DNA of 64,000 nt. It comes from Thermosulfurimonas marina (GTDB lineage: Bacteria > Desulfobacterota > Thermodesulfobacteria > Thermodesulfobacteriales > Thermodesulfobacteriaceae). The notes under the pieces were generated by a model, which worked only from the letters and a program-made list of their open reading frames with translations, did no database searches and was not told the DNA's origin. Both the position numbers and the translations under genes were made by a program. Below are positions 8,001-15,474 of the stretch, in pieces (position 1 is the first letter of the stretch; every line of letters starts with the position of its first letter). Location: positions 434,001 through 498,000 of the forward strand of contig NZ_CP042909.1 of assembly GCF_012317585.1 (NCBI RefSeq). The letters run 5' to 3'.

Positions 8001-9799
8001 CACCCCACGCAGTTGTGGTTCCACATTCCGTTCACCACCAGGGTGCCGCTTTCCGTAGTAAGATCGTAGATAAACTCATCGGGAATCTCCACCGGATCGT
8101 TGTTTAGGACCTGGTGCCACTCATCCCTTCCCTCATCGTGCCAGGCCCGGGAGGAGGGCTGCGCCGCACGATATTTTTCCGAGGGAAGATCCAGGCCTTC
8201 CACCTTCCGGAAAGAGAGTCCATAGAGGGGGTACCTCTGGATTACCGTACGGCCCTCTATCTCCCGCCTCTGCCCCTGCCCTTCCAGGGCCCGATCCCGG
8301 GGAGTAAATCCCAGAAGGGAAAGCACCACCGCCACCTCCTCCAGCAAAGAACGGGAGGCCAGGCGCAGGGAAAGGGAGGTCCCGGAGGAGTCGACGCTTC
8401 CGTCTCCATCAAGGAGACCCCCCAGCACCCCTTTCACAAACTCCAGACTGTAGGTGAGGATCTCCCGGGGAAGCCCTTTGTGTCTGGCCCCGGGACGGAT
8501 TCCGAAGACCCGCTCAAAGACGAACCGCAGGAAGGGATTGCGCACCCGAAGTTCGAAAAACTTCCCTTTAGGGACGATGCACCCCCAGAAGCCCCGCTCC
8601 CGAAGGATACCGTTCAGACGCTCGAGAATCTCCGGCTCGCTCTGGACTACGGAAAGACAGCGGGGATGATCTTCTTCATAGCTGAGATAGCCTTCCGCAA
8701 GGACCATGCCCACGAAATAGCCGAAATCTGCATCCAGGGGCAAAAACCGAGGGGCAGAGAAACTCAGGGTGTGGATCAGCCCGTCTTCTTCCACCGGGAT
8801 TTCTAGATCCTCCAGAGGATAGCCATTGAAGTAAAGCCTTTCCCGATGGGGCCAGCCCAGCCGAAGGATCTCGGAAAGGAGATCCAACCTCTCCTTGGAA
8901 AAGAGCCTTTCCCCGGAGAGAAGACGGGAAAAATCCACCGTAAAAAGGGAATCCTCTTCGGAGACCTCGGAGGCTGGTTTTTCTCCCTTCTGGGTAATCA
9001 TGGGATGGTCGTCGGTGACCACCACGCTGCGGCCGCCCCGGTTTTTGAGAAAGCGCATAGGGCGGTGCCTCTTCTTTTTCACCACCCGGGTGACCCGGGT
9101 CCATCCTTCCCGGTCGAGCACCCAGAGATCCTCGGGCCTCTTGGCCCAGGCCTCATCCCGGGCCGAAAGGAGATATTCCTCCTCCGGAAGGAGATCATAG
9201 AGATCCTCCAGGGAGACCAGAAGAAGCCTCCCCCGGTAACGGGCCACCACCACCTCTTTCCCGTAATAAGTGTAAGGCCCAAGGATGCCCAGATCGTGGA
9301 TATGAAAGTCGCCCTCAAAGTGGGCCTCGCCCACCCGGGTCGGGTAAAGCTTGTTCAGCCAGTAGCGGGCCACCACCGAGGAAGAAATGTGGAAATTGAG
9401 CCCCTGGAGACTGTAATTCATGTTGGAGTTTTCCTGGACCCGCCAGTCCTGCCGGCCGAGATACTCCTCAATGAGATTCACTCCGTCGAGAAGGGCCTGG
9501 CCCAGCTCCCGTGCCTGACGGCGCTTTTCCCGGTAGAGGATGTAGGCCTTGGCCGCCTCGGAAAGCCCCTGTTCCATAAGGGTCTTTTCCACCAGGTCCT
9601 GGATCTGCTCCACATGGGGCACCCCTCCGTGCTTGAAAAACTGGCGGTAAAGCTGGACCGCTACCGCGTCCGCCACCCTTTCCGCCGCGGCCCGATCCTT
9701 CTGCCCCACGGCCCTCAGGGCCTTAAAGACCGCCCGCACAATCCGCCGGCGATCAAAGGGCTGAAACTTTCCATCCCTCTTACGAACCAGGGGCTCCAT
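4997..9799 (-). CDS. nrdD: Class III anaerobic ribonucleoside-triphosphate reductase, large part, with two inteins
   Basis: A 1600-residue precursor. Residues 1-90 form an ATP-cone allosteric domain, then come N-extein 1-176, intein 1 (177-596), middle extein 597-690, intein 2 (691-1163) and C-extein 1164-1600. Spliced length would be 707 residues, normal for NrdD apart from the missing tail. Conserved extein blocks are FHIHDLGILGPY/CVGWDL, NVPTRVGFQ/TPFTNLTFDL, SMCCRLRL and SIGVVTINLPRLAYLS. Cys597, directly after intein 1, corresponds to one of the active-site cysteines. A zinc-ribbon-like CPVHGYLPGKHEICP lies near the end, but the ORF stops at ...EEVQYEKV before the glycyl-radical motif, which the overlapping ORF at 4840-5010 supplies. 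A near-consensus promoter precedes it. Confidence 0.95.
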   Translation of the reverse strand: MEPLVRKRDGKFQPFDRRRIVRAVFKALRAVGQKDRAAAERVADAVAVQLYRQFFKHGGVPHVEQIQDLVEKTLMEQGLSEAAKAYILYREKRRQARELGQALLDGVNLIEEYLGRQDWRVQENSNMNYSLQGLNFHISSSVVARYWLNKLYPTRVGEAHFEGDFHIHDLGILGPYTYYGKEVVVARYRGRLLLVSLEDLYDLLPEEEYLLSARDEAWAKRPEDLWVLDREGWTRVTRVVKKKRHRPMRFLKNRGGRSVVVTDDHPMITQKGEKPASEVSEEDSLFTVDFSRLLSGERLFSKERLDLLSEILRLGWPHRERLYFNGYPLEDLEIPVEEDGLIHTLSFSAPRFLPLDADFGYFVGMVLAEGYLSYEEDHPRCLSVVQSEPEILERLNGILRERGFWGCIVPKGKFFELRVRNPFLRFVFERVFGIRPGARHKGLPREILTYSLEFVKGVLGGLLDGDGSVDSSGTSLSLRLASRSLLEEVAVVLSLLGFTPRDRALEGQGQRREIEGRTVIQRYPLYGLSFRKVEGLDLPSEKYRAAQPSSRAWHDEGRDEWHQVLNNDPVEIPDEFIYDLTTESGTLVVNGMWNHNCVGWDLYDLLRRGFGGVPGKVESAPPKHFRSALGQIVNFFYTLQGEAAGAQAFSNFDTLLAPFVRYDRLSYEEVKQCLQEFIFNVNVPTRVGFQSLAWEEPVVVRRRGKIEVLPIGELVDEAFRERPHQVVPNVDGYGRPSRDSFLVPGDGDLEVLGWKEGRATWLKVKGLVRHRVPHGRFVRVRTGRGETLISPAHSLFAFSDQGGIRPVKPAELRPTGPNARLGRGNHVVALARVPSEVFRNLTELDLAEIIADLPCEARSRVYVHLTEEGFRRLEERLRAKGLSLKQAVYELGFRDRTRYYEWRRKRCVPFNFWWRHGDLEDPEVSFSLRNYPEAREPRKLSGARLEAFLTLLAFYITEGKASGSNVCLSQAEAFAEPLRQAAEVLGILSGETEEQGWSSKTGQKTETRVKVLRIRGLLSFLMKHTAGFSSQDKRLPSWVFDLAPSLKEKFLGALIEGDGYYDPGHRRFGFFTRSKRLLAGVGLLLASLGYHFVLSRKDPRTGVYGLFYYPEPRKPWPQKGDFVAVPVYEITEEDYPHEWEYDLSVDCETENFVGGLGGLLFHNTPFTNLTFDLKCPETLRNYKVLLGGKEREETYAEFQEEMNLINRAFCELMLAGDARGRIFTFPIPTYNITRDFDYENPELEPLWEMTRKYGIPYFANFVNSDMRPEDARSMCCRLRLDNRELERRGGGLFGASPLTGSIGVVTINLPRLAYLSTCEEEFFERLTELMELAKTSLEIKRKVIEDFTARGLYPYSRVYLQPVKECTGQYWRNHFSTIGILGMNEACLNFLGVPIYHPEGKEWAIKVLKFMREKLADFQEETGNLYNLEATPAEGASYRLARLDKKKFPRIKTAGTPEVPYYTNSVHLPVGYTDDIFEILSHQDDLQVLFTGGTVVHLFVGEEIPDTRMVKELVRAVVTHFRLPYFSITPTFSVCPVHGYLPGKHEICPYPHSEEELARYGRELELALEALRGLPPEAYRLVEPSGESENRTEEVQYEKV
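5015..5022 (-). promoter_or_regulatory. Shine-Dalgarno inside nrdD 3' end
   Basis: AGGAGGTG lies four bases upstream of the ATG of the 56-residue glycyl-radical ORF, within the last codons of the large nrdD ORF. It decides the start of that ORF and argues for initiation or re-initiation over a ribosomal frameshift. Confidence 0.75.
6311..7729 (-). mobile_element. Intein 2 in NrdD with LAGLIDADG homing endonuclease
   Basis: A 473-residue insertion that splits the conserved RVGFQ/[ST]PFTN block. It begins with Ser (SLAWEEPVVVRRRGKIEVL), contains block B LISPAHSLF, endonuclease motifs LLAFYITEGKAS and FLGALIEGDGYYD, block F YDLSVDCETENFVGG, and ends LLFHN before Thr+1. This is a standard class 1 layout (Ser1, His-Asn, Thr+1). 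Both endonuclease acidic residues (Glu and Asp) are present, so homing activity is possible. It differs in sequence from intein 1, so the two were probably acquired separately. Confidence 0.9.
8012..9271 (-). mobile_element. Intein 1 in NrdD with LAGLIDADG homing endonuclease
   Basis: A 420-residue in-frame insertion between Tyr176 and catalytic Cys597 of NrdD. Splicing blocks are visible: B is VVVTDDHPMI (T..H), F is FIYDLTTESGTLVVNG, and the end is MWNHN followed by Cys+1. Two dodecapeptide endonuclease motifs, YFVGMVLAEGYLS and VLGGLLDGDGSVD, mark an active-looking DOD/LAGLIDADG enzyme. By family alignment the intein begins with Thr (TYYGKEVVVAR), not the usual Cys or Ser. Block F has Asp where class 3 inteins have Cys, so it is not class 3. 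Confidence 0.9.
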
Positions 9800-9826
9800 T
9801 CCTTCCTCCTCCCGGTTTTTCCCTCC

Positions 9827-9854
9827 ATTATATGCCCAGGATAATGGGTGTCAA
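9827..9854 (-). promoter_or_regulatory. Sigma70-type promoter of nrdD
   Basis: On the minus strand TTGACA (9854-9849) and TATAAT (9832-9827) are separated by 16 bases, about 28 bases ahead of the nrdD ATG. A GGAGGAAGG ribosome binding site (9809-9801) sits between. Both hexamers match the consensus exactly. Confidence 0.8.
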
Positions 9855-9865
9855 GCGTGAATAAG

Positions 9866-9881
9866 GCACAATATATAGGGG
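9866..9881 (-). promoter_or_regulatory. Possible NrdR box
   Basis: GCACAATATATAGGGG just upstream of the nrdD -35 element resembles half of an NrdR-type operator (ACA-AT-rich-TGT core). NrdR boxes normally come in pairs and no convincing second box was found, so this is weak. Confidence 0.25.
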
Positions 9882-9897
9882 AGTTAAGATTTCCAAA

Positions 9898-9932
9898 TAA
9901 AAAGGGCGGGGCTTGCGCCCCGCCCGAAAAAT
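9898..9932 (-). terminator. Intrinsic terminator of the molybdoenzyme operon
   Basis: A 9-bp GC stem, GGGCGGGGC / GCCCCGCCC with a TTGC loop (9904-9925), lies 25 bases past the stop of the 4Fe-4S subunit gene. Runs of A flank it on both sides in the plus strand, giving a U-tract on the minus transcript; it may act in both directions. Confidence 0.85.
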
Positions 9933-9949
9933 TCAGGCTGAAGGGAGAA

Positions 9950-10780
9950 TCAACCCAGATGGGGCAGCTTGCGGAGGGCCATCTTGAGGACCCCGCGGCG
10001 GGTGCGGGCCCGGACCTCCACCTCCTCCCAGGTGCGCTTGCGCGGGGCGAAGTGTTTGAAAAGGAGCTCGAGATTCTTCTCCTTCCCCATGAAATAGACG
10101 TTGGGGCCGATTTTGACCATTTCGGACTCCAGGCGCCGGGCCTTACCGCTGCGCACCAGCTTGGAGACCTCGGAGTTGGGGTCGGCCAGATCGCCAAAGA
10201 TCCGGGCGTCGGCGATACAAGTCTTCACACAGGCCGGGATCTCGCCGTGGACAATGCGCTCGTAGCAGAAGGTACACTTGTCGGCCTTGGGCTCGTCCAG
10301 GGTGTCGTTGAGGTAGCGGGCCCGGTAGGGACAGGCGGCCACACAGTTTCCGCAGCCGATACAGCGCTCCTTGTCGATAAGGACCGCCCCGTAGAAGGGC
10401 TCTTTATAGGTGGCCTTAATCTGCATGGTGGTCTTTTTCCCGGTCTTAAAGTCCACGAATTCGCGCTCTTCCGGATCCACAGGGCAGACATCCACACAGA
10501 CCGGCTGATCGCAGTGATTGCAGAGCCCGGGGAAGAAGGTGAAGGCGATCTCCCCCTTGCTGGTGCGCTCCGGGCCCAGGCGCAGGACCCAGTTGCGCCG
10601 ATAGTCTCCCCCTCCCTCCGGGGAGACCACTTCCAGCCACTGATCATAATCCTTGATGAAGGAATACCCATCATAGTCGTGATTTACCGGGACCTGCCAC
10701 TCCGCCCGGCAGGCCACCGCACAGGCGTGGCAGCCCACGCACCGGTCAAGATCTATGACCATGGCCCATTGGTGTCTCAT
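9950..10780 (-). CDS. 4Fe-4S electron-transfer subunit of a molybdopterin oxidoreductase
   Basis: A 276-residue DMSO reductase-type B subunit with four cysteine motifs: CVGCHACAVAC (residues 14-24), CNHCDQPVCVDVC, CIGCGNCVAACP and CTFCYERIVHGEIPACVKTC. All expected ligands are present, unlike the NrfC-like protein at 2705. It has no signal sequence and would be exported by hitchhiking on the Tat signal of the catalytic subunit encoded 25 bases upstream. The family includes PhsB, PsrB and TtrB. The C-terminal 80 residues (from about 195) are a basic extension after the last cluster. No NrfD/PsrC-type anchor gene follows; a terminator does. Confidence 0.9.
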   Translation of the reverse strand: MRHQWAMVIDLDRCVGCHACAVACRAEWQVPVNHDYDGYSFIKDYDQWLEVVSPEGGGDYRRNWVLRLGPERTSKGEIAFTFFPGLCNHCDQPVCVDVCPVDPEEREFVDFKTGKKTTMQIKATYKEPFYGAVLIDKERCIGCGNCVAACPYRARYLNDTLDEPKADKCTFCYERIVHGEIPACVKTCIADARIFGDLADPNSEVSKLVRSGKARRLESEMVKIGPNVYFMGKEKNLELLFKHFAPRKRTWEEVEVRARTRRGVLKMALRKLPHLG

Positions 10781-10805
10781 TTTTAAACCTCCTTAAGCAA
10801 TCTTT

Positions 10806-13193
10806 TTAACAACCCTCGATGGCGTGAGTTTTCTTGTGCCGGCGCTTCTTGTGCTTGAGGTGTTTTTCAATCCGGCACCCGGCCGCCGAGCCCGCCGCAA
10901 GCTCAAAGCGGGGAATCTCCGGAGGCACCGGACGCAACTCGGGAATATCCAGCACCTTTCCATCCTTGACAATGCGCACAAAGCTGGTCCGGTGGCTCGA
11001 GGACCCCATGAAGGGATCCTGCACATAGTGGGTGATGAGGAATTGGTCGCTGGCCCCCTTCTTGTAGGCCCGGGAAAGCTTGGGCGAACGGCTTCCGAAA
11101 CCGTGGGGGAGATAAATGCAGTCCGGACGGATTCCAGGAGTGACCTTGGCCTTCACCGGGAAAGAGCGCTTTCCGTCCTGATTCTCCAGGACGATCTCGT
11201 CTCCGTCCCGAATCCCCAGCTTGGTGGCCACCTCGTCGTTGATCCAGGCGTGGTTTTCGGGCCACTCGTGATGGAGCCATTCGTTGTTCATGGTCCGGCT
11301 GAAGGTGTGGACCGGCACCCGTCCATAGATGAGGCGGGCAAAACCCTTGGGAGGAGCCGGAGTGGGTTCAAAGACCGGGACCGGAGAGAAATCTTCGTCT
11401 TCGAAATCCTCAATGGCTAGCTTCACCTTGAGCCCCTTCTCACCAAAGAGGTTCTTGAAGTTTTCGCGATCATAGGCTCCCTTGGCCGGAAGGACCACCA
11501 GTCCTCCTTCCTTTTGAAGTTCCTCGAAGGTAAGGTTGAGCCCCCGAAGCTTGTCATTAATAATGTCTAGCTCGCTTTCGGTGAAAAAGATCTCGAATCC
11601 CAGGCGACGGGCCAACTCTTTGGCCACCCAGAGGGGAGACTTGGCTTCGCCCAAGGGTTCCACCGCGGGCTGACGCGCGGTCACATAGCACTGAGGCAGG
11701 CCATCGTAGACATAGACGTCATCGTAGCGTTCCAGATAGACCGTATCGGGAAGGACAATGTCAGACCAGATAGCGGTCTCCGTGGGCAAGATTTCGAAGG
11801 AAAAGATAAAATCGAGCTTCTTGATGGCCTCCATGGTCTGATAAGGATTAGGAATGGTCTGCAGGATGTTCACCCCGCAGACCCCCCAGGCCTTAATAGG
11901 ATACGGCTTTCCGGTAAGAGTAGCCTGGATAATTTCGTTAGTCGGACTACCAGGGAAGGGTCCGCTGAAGGGGTACTTTTCCTTAAGCGGAGTGGCCGAG
12001 GGCTGGGGATTGATTTCCTTGACACGGCCCAGATGGCCTAAGGGGATATGGGTGGGAAAGTAAAGGCCTCCCGGGGTGCCGATCCCGCCGAAAAGGGCGG
12101 CCAGAACGGCCAGGGCCTGATGCCGATAGACATCCCCTTTGCCGTACCAGGTAGAATGCCGCCCTGGGTGGATGCATACATGCGGCCGCGCCGAGGCCAG
12201 GATCTTGATGGCCTCTTCCATCTTGTCCTTGGGAAGATCGCAGATCCGGGCCGCCCGCTCCAGGGTCCAGTCTTTTACCGCCTTTTTCACGGCCTCAAAG
12301 CCCTCACAGTACTTGGAGACGAACTCGCGGTCGTAAAGGCCGTGTTCGATCACGTAGTTAATCCAGGCCAAAAGAAGGGCCGTATCTGTCCCGGGGCGGA
12401 TGGGGAGCCAGATGTCGGCCTTAGCCGCAGCCACGGAAAACCGGGGATCCACTACCACCAACTTAGCCCCTTTAGAAAGGCCCTCCACAAAATCCATCAC
12501 GTGAGAGACGTGGACGTTTTCTCCCACGTGGGAGCCCACCAAGAGGATGGCCTTAGCGTTGGCCATGTCCGTATACTGCATGGTCCCGGAAGCGAGGTAG
12601 CCCATGGCGTTAATATAGGCCACGGCCACCGGCCCTACACACTGGAAAAAGGCCGGCTCGTTAGAATAGTTCTCCGTACCCAGCCCCTTAAAGACCTCGC
12701 GCAGGGCTTCGGCCGAGGCCCCATGATCAAAATAGGCGATGGCGTGCGGTCCGTATTTATCTCGCACCCTTTTGAGATTTTCGGCCACTTCGTCTAAGGC
12801 TTCGTCCCAGGAAATCTTCACAAACTTACCCTCACCGCGTTCCCCCACTCTCTTCAAAGGATGCAACACCCGGTCCGGGTCGTAGAGAAGCTTTATCCCG
12901 GAGTTGCCCCGGGCACAGACCCGGGCCTTGTCCCCGCGGCCGTTGGTCGGGCTCTTGGGATTGCCTTCGATCTTGACCACCTTGCCGCCCTTGACCTTGG
13001 CCACGATGGGACAGCGCCAGAAGCACATCTCGCAGACCGAGGGAACTTCTTTGGCCCCCAGGCTCCCGGGGAGATCCTGGGCGCTTTGACACTGGGCGTG
13101 GGCCTTCCGAAAAAGCCCCTCGGAGCGGAGCTTAAGCCCCGCCAGAGCCAAAGAGGCGCCGGCCGAAAGTTTAAGAAAATCGCGTCTTCTCAT
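10806..13193 (-). CDS. Tat-exported molybdopterin oxidoreductase, thiosulfate/polysulfide/tetrathionate reductase-like
   Basis: A 795-residue DMSO reductase-family catalytic subunit. It starts with a Tat signal (MRRRDFLKLSAGASLALAG), then a 4Fe-4S motif CEMCFWRCPI...RVCARG (about residues 53-95), the bis-MGD binding domains and a probable Mo-ligand region at FFQCVGPVAVAYINAMGYL. The closest recognisable group by motif is PhsA/PsrA/SrrA-type sulfur-compound enzymes; the exact substrate cannot be told. The C-terminus ends in a Lys/His-rich tail (EKHLKHKKRRHKKTHAIEGC) not expected in the family. It overlaps the upstream chaperone gene by 23 bases. It may work in thiosulfate, sulfur or tetrathionate turnover in the periplasm. 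Confidence 0.88.
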   Translation of the reverse strand: MRRRDFLKLSAGASLALAGLKLRSEGLFRKAHAQCQSAQDLPGSLGAKEVPSVCEMCFWRCPIVAKVKGGKVVKIEGNPKSPTNGRGDKARVCARGNSGIKLLYDPDRVLHPLKRVGERGEGKFVKISWDEALDEVAENLKRVRDKYGPHAIAYFDHGASAEALREVFKGLGTENYSNEPAFFQCVGPVAVAYINAMGYLASGTMQYTDMANAKAILLVGSHVGENVHVSHVMDFVEGLSKGAKLVVVDPRFSVAAAKADIWLPIRPGTDTALLLAWINYVIEHGLYDREFVSKYCEGFEAVKKAVKDWTLERAARICDLPKDKMEEAIKILASARPHVCIHPGRHSTWYGKGDVYRHQALAVLAALFGGIGTPGGLYFPTHIPLGHLGRVKEINPQPSATPLKEKYPFSGPFPGSPTNEIIQATLTGKPYPIKAWGVCGVNILQTIPNPYQTMEAIKKLDFIFSFEILPTETAIWSDIVLPDTVYLERYDDVYVYDGLPQCYVTARQPAVEPLGEAKSPLWVAKELARRLGFEIFFTESELDIINDKLRGLNLTFEELQKEGGLVVLPAKGAYDRENFKNLFGEKGLKVKLAIEDFEDEDFSPVPVFEPTPAPPKGFARLIYGRVPVHTFSRTMNNEWLHHEWPENHAWINDEVATKLGIRDGDEIVLENQDGKRSFPVKAKVTPGIRPDCIYLPHGFGSRSPKLSRAYKKGASDQFLITHYVQDPFMGSSSHRTSFVRIVKDGKVLDIPELRPVPPEIPRFELAAGSAAGCRIEKHLKHKKRRHKKTHAIEGC

Positions 13194-13728
13194 GAGATAC
13201 CTCCTCCCGCAATCTATTGGTGATAGCCAGTACCAGATCCCCTAAAGCCCGGTAAAAGGGCTGGGGATCGGCTTGCTTCAGGGCCACCAGGAATCGGGGA
13301 TACCAAAGAAGAAAATGTTCGGAAAGAAAGCGCTCCAGGAGATCGAGCCTTCCTTCCTCCAGGAGAAGGGCCATAAAAGAAAGCTCATAGGCCACGTGGT
13401 CGGCCAGTTCCCCCTCCTCCACCGGTTCCAGACCGGCCTCCCGATAGAAGGCTAAGGCCTGATCATAACCTTCCCCTTTGAGGCGCCGATCGGAGGAAAG
13501 ATAGACCGAGGCATAGGGCGGGGCCGGAGTACGATAGGGGGAAGTAACAAAAAGCCGGGTGTATTCCACCTTGAGTTCTTCGAGATCCTTGACCTGAAAA
13601 TCCCCGTTGAGATTGAGCCCCAGGGAGCGGGCCAGATGGGTCAGATAGGAAACAATTCCTAGAAAAGAGGGATCCTCAGGGTAAAGAAAGGCCTCCGCCA
13701 CTGCCCGTAGATCCTTACTTTGCACCAT
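13171..13728 (-). CDS. TorD/DmsD-family molybdoenzyme maturation chaperone
   Basis: A 185-residue all-helical cytoplasmic protein with the family signature ELADHVAYELSFMALLL (about residues 103-120). Such chaperones bind the Tat signal and apo-form of a molybdoenzyme until the cofactor is inserted. It is first in the operon and overlaps the catalytic subunit gene by 23 bases, so it almost certainly serves that enzyme. The start ATG 13728 has no strong Shine-Dalgarno. Confidence 0.85.
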   Translation of the reverse strand: MVQSKDLRAVAEAFLYPEDPSFLGIVSYLTHLARSLGLNLNGDFQVKDLEELKVEYTRLFVTSPYRTPAPPYASVYLSSDRRLKGEGYDQALAFYREAGLEPVEEGELADHVAYELSFMALLLEEGRLDLLERFLSEHFLLWYPRFLVALKQADPQPFYRALGDLVLAITNRLREEVSHEKTRFS

Positions 13729-13969
13729 GGTGAATCACTTTTTACAATGGAAGCCTTTCTTTGGCAAATCTAATGTCTTCCGATAAAAGTGGATTATAAA
13801 ATTTTGGAGGATTCCTTGAAGGGTTTGGGGCCGAAATTAGAGAATTTATGATTTATAAGATAAGAGCTATGGTGGAAATAATTTTTTCTATTTTTTTTGG
13901 AAATGCTATTACCTAAAGAGTAACCCCCGAAGGTTGTAAAGGTGTAATTTTTCTGGTTTGTATAGCGAA
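13729..13969. promoter_or_regulatory. AT-rich divergent spacer between torD-like and livG genes
   Basis: These 241 bases are much more AT-rich than the surroundings. On the minus strand TATAAT (13798-13793) with a poor TTCAAG at -35 (16-base spacing) could drive the chaperone operon. On the plus side no clear promoter or Shine-Dalgarno is seen before livG. A 22-codon ORF at 13847 has no ribosome binding site and is not called. There is no trace of the permease or binding-protein genes that normally precede livG. Confidence 0.4.
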
Positions 13970-14737
13970 ATGGGGCGCATCCTGGAAGTTCGAAATCTCT
14001 CCAAACGCTTCGGGGCCCTGTGGGCGGTGCGGGATCTTTCCTTCTCCGTGGAACGCGGCTCCCTCACCGCCCTCATCGGACCCAACGGCTCCGGAAAAAG
14101 CACCACTTTCAACCTCATCTGCGGATTTCTGTCTCCGGACCAAGGCGAGGTCCTCTTTGAGGGACATCCCCTCTCGGCTCTGCCCCCGGAAAACATTGCC
14201 CGCCTAGGTATAGCCCGCACCTTTCAGACCCCGCAAATCTTTGGACACCTCAGCGTGCTCGAAAACGTACTTCTGGCCATCTACCAGCGCCGCCGACCGG
14301 GGCTCTGGGCCTCGCTGGCTCGAACTCCGGGCTTTTTCCGGGAAGAAAAAAGGGCCCGGGAGGAGGCCTTCGGTTATCTTGAAAAATGTTCCCTGGCCGA
14401 GGAAGCCCGGAAATCGGCCCGGGATCTTCCCTTAGGAAAACTCCGTTATCTGGAATTGGCCCGGGCCCTGGCCCTGAGGCCCAAACTCCTGCTTCTAGAC
14501 GAGGTGGCTTCCGGACTCTCCCCCCGGGAAAAGGAAGATCTGGCCGCGACCTTAAAGGGCCTTCCCGCGGAAGGCATAACCCTTTTCTGGGTGGAACACG
14601 ATCTTCATCTCCTCATGGGCCTTGCCGAAAGGGTCATTGTGCTCCACCAGGGCACCAAAATCGCCGAAGGGGACCCGCACGCCATTCAACGGCATCCGGA
14701 GGTCATTCGGGTATACTTGGGGGAGGAGCTATGCTAG
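13970..14737 (+). CDS. livG: Branched-chain amino acid-type ABC transporter ATPase, LivG-like
   Basis: About 255 residues from ATG 13970 (MGRILEVRNLSKRFG); a TTG at 13958 is an alternative start. Walker A is GPNGSGKST, the signature region is LPLGKLRYLELARAL and Walker B is LLLLDEVASGLSP, as in the LivG subgroup with its degenerate signature. It would power import of branched-chain amino acids or related substrates such as amides or aromatic acids together with LivF. The livF start overlaps its stop (ATGCTAG). The usual livK, livH and livM partners are not upstream, where torD runs the other way, and not downstream either. Confidence 0.87.
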   Translation: MGRILEVRNLSKRFGALWAVRDLSFSVERGSLTALIGPNGSGKSTTFNLICGFLSPDQGEVLFEGHPLSALPPENIARLGIARTFQTPQIFGHLSVLENVLLAIYQRRRPGLWASLARTPGFFREEKRAREEAFGYLEKCSLAEEARKSARDLPLGKLRYLELARALALRPKLLLLDEVASGLSPREKEDLAATLKGLPAEGITLFWVEHDLHLLMGLAERVIVLHQGTKIAEGDPHAIQRHPEVIRVYLGEELC

Positions 14738-15465
14738 AGATCCGCAACCTCCACCTCTCCTACGGCAAGCTGGTGGTCCTGCGGGGGATCTCGCTCCATG
14801 TGGCCCCGGGAGAAATCGTCTGTCTTCTGGGAAGCAACGGAGCCGGAAAGACCAGCCTCCTCCTTACCATCATGGGGCTTAACCGGCCCTTAAAGGGGCA
14901 GATCCTCTTTGAGGGAGAGGATATCACCGGGGCCTCGCCCCAGTACCTGGTCCGAAAGGGGGTGGCCCTGGTCCCTGAGGGGCGCCAGATCTTCTATCCC
15001 CTCACCGTGGAAGAAAACCTAGAGCTCGGGGCCTATCATCGCTGGCGCCAGGAGGGGCGCAGGGCCGTTCAGGCCGATCTCGAAAGGGTCTATGCGCTCT
15101 TTCCCCGCCTCAAGGAGCGGCGCCGACAGAAGGCCGGAACCCTTTCCGGAGGGGAACAGCAGATGCTGGCCCTGGCCCGGGCCTTCATGGCCCGCCCCCG
15201 TCTTCTCCTCCTCGATGAACCCTCCCTGGGACTGGCCCCCAAGATTGTGGACCTCATCATGCGCACCATCGTGAGGCTCAACCAGGAGGGGCTTACGGTC
15301 CTTCTGGTAGAACAGAACGCCCGCAAGGCCCTGGAGATCGCCCACCGGGCCTATGTGCTTGAGACCGGACGCATCGTGCTTGAGGGTCCGGCCCGGGAGC
15401 TTCTTCACGACGAAGAGGTCAAACGGGCCTATTTGGGCAAGGACTACCGCGAATTCACCGCCTGA
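14731..15465 (+). CDS. livF: Branched-chain amino acid-type ABC transporter ATPase, LivF-like
   Basis: A 244-residue ATPase starting at ATG 14731 behind GGGAGGAG. Walker A is GSNGAGKTS, the signature is LSGGEQQMLALARAFM and Walker B is LLLLDEPSLGLAP, followed by the typical LivF region KIVDLIMRTIVRLNQEG and LLVEQNARKAL. It pairs with LivG, whose gene it overlaps by 7 bases, and is followed 9 bases later by a PaaK-like gene. In Proteobacteria such a cluster often serves uptake plus CoA activation of an organic acid, but here the permeases are missing from the window. Confidence 0.9.
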   Translation: MLEIRNLHLSYGKLVVLRGISLHVAPGEIVCLLGSNGAGKTSLLLTIMGLNRPLKGQILFEGEDITGASPQYLVRKGVALVPEGRQIFYPLTVEENLELGAYHRWRQEGRRAVQADLERVYALFPRLKERRRQKAGTLSGGEQQMLALARAFMARPRLLLLDEPSLGLAPKIVDLIMRTIVRLNQEGLTVLLVEQNARKALEIAHRAYVLETGRIVLEGPARELLHDEEVKRAYLGKDYREFTA

Positions 15466-15474
15466 GGTGAGGCC

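Noticed and set aside
9866-9912. A tandem pair of NrdR boxes upstream of nrdD
   Set aside because: Only one partial match exists; the expected second box at about one to three helical turns is missing, so only a low-confidence single site is listed.
13847-13915. A 22-codon hydrophobic ORF in the AT-rich spacer before livG
   Set aside because: No ribosome binding site, no regulatory hairpin after it, and expected by chance in AT-rich DNA.
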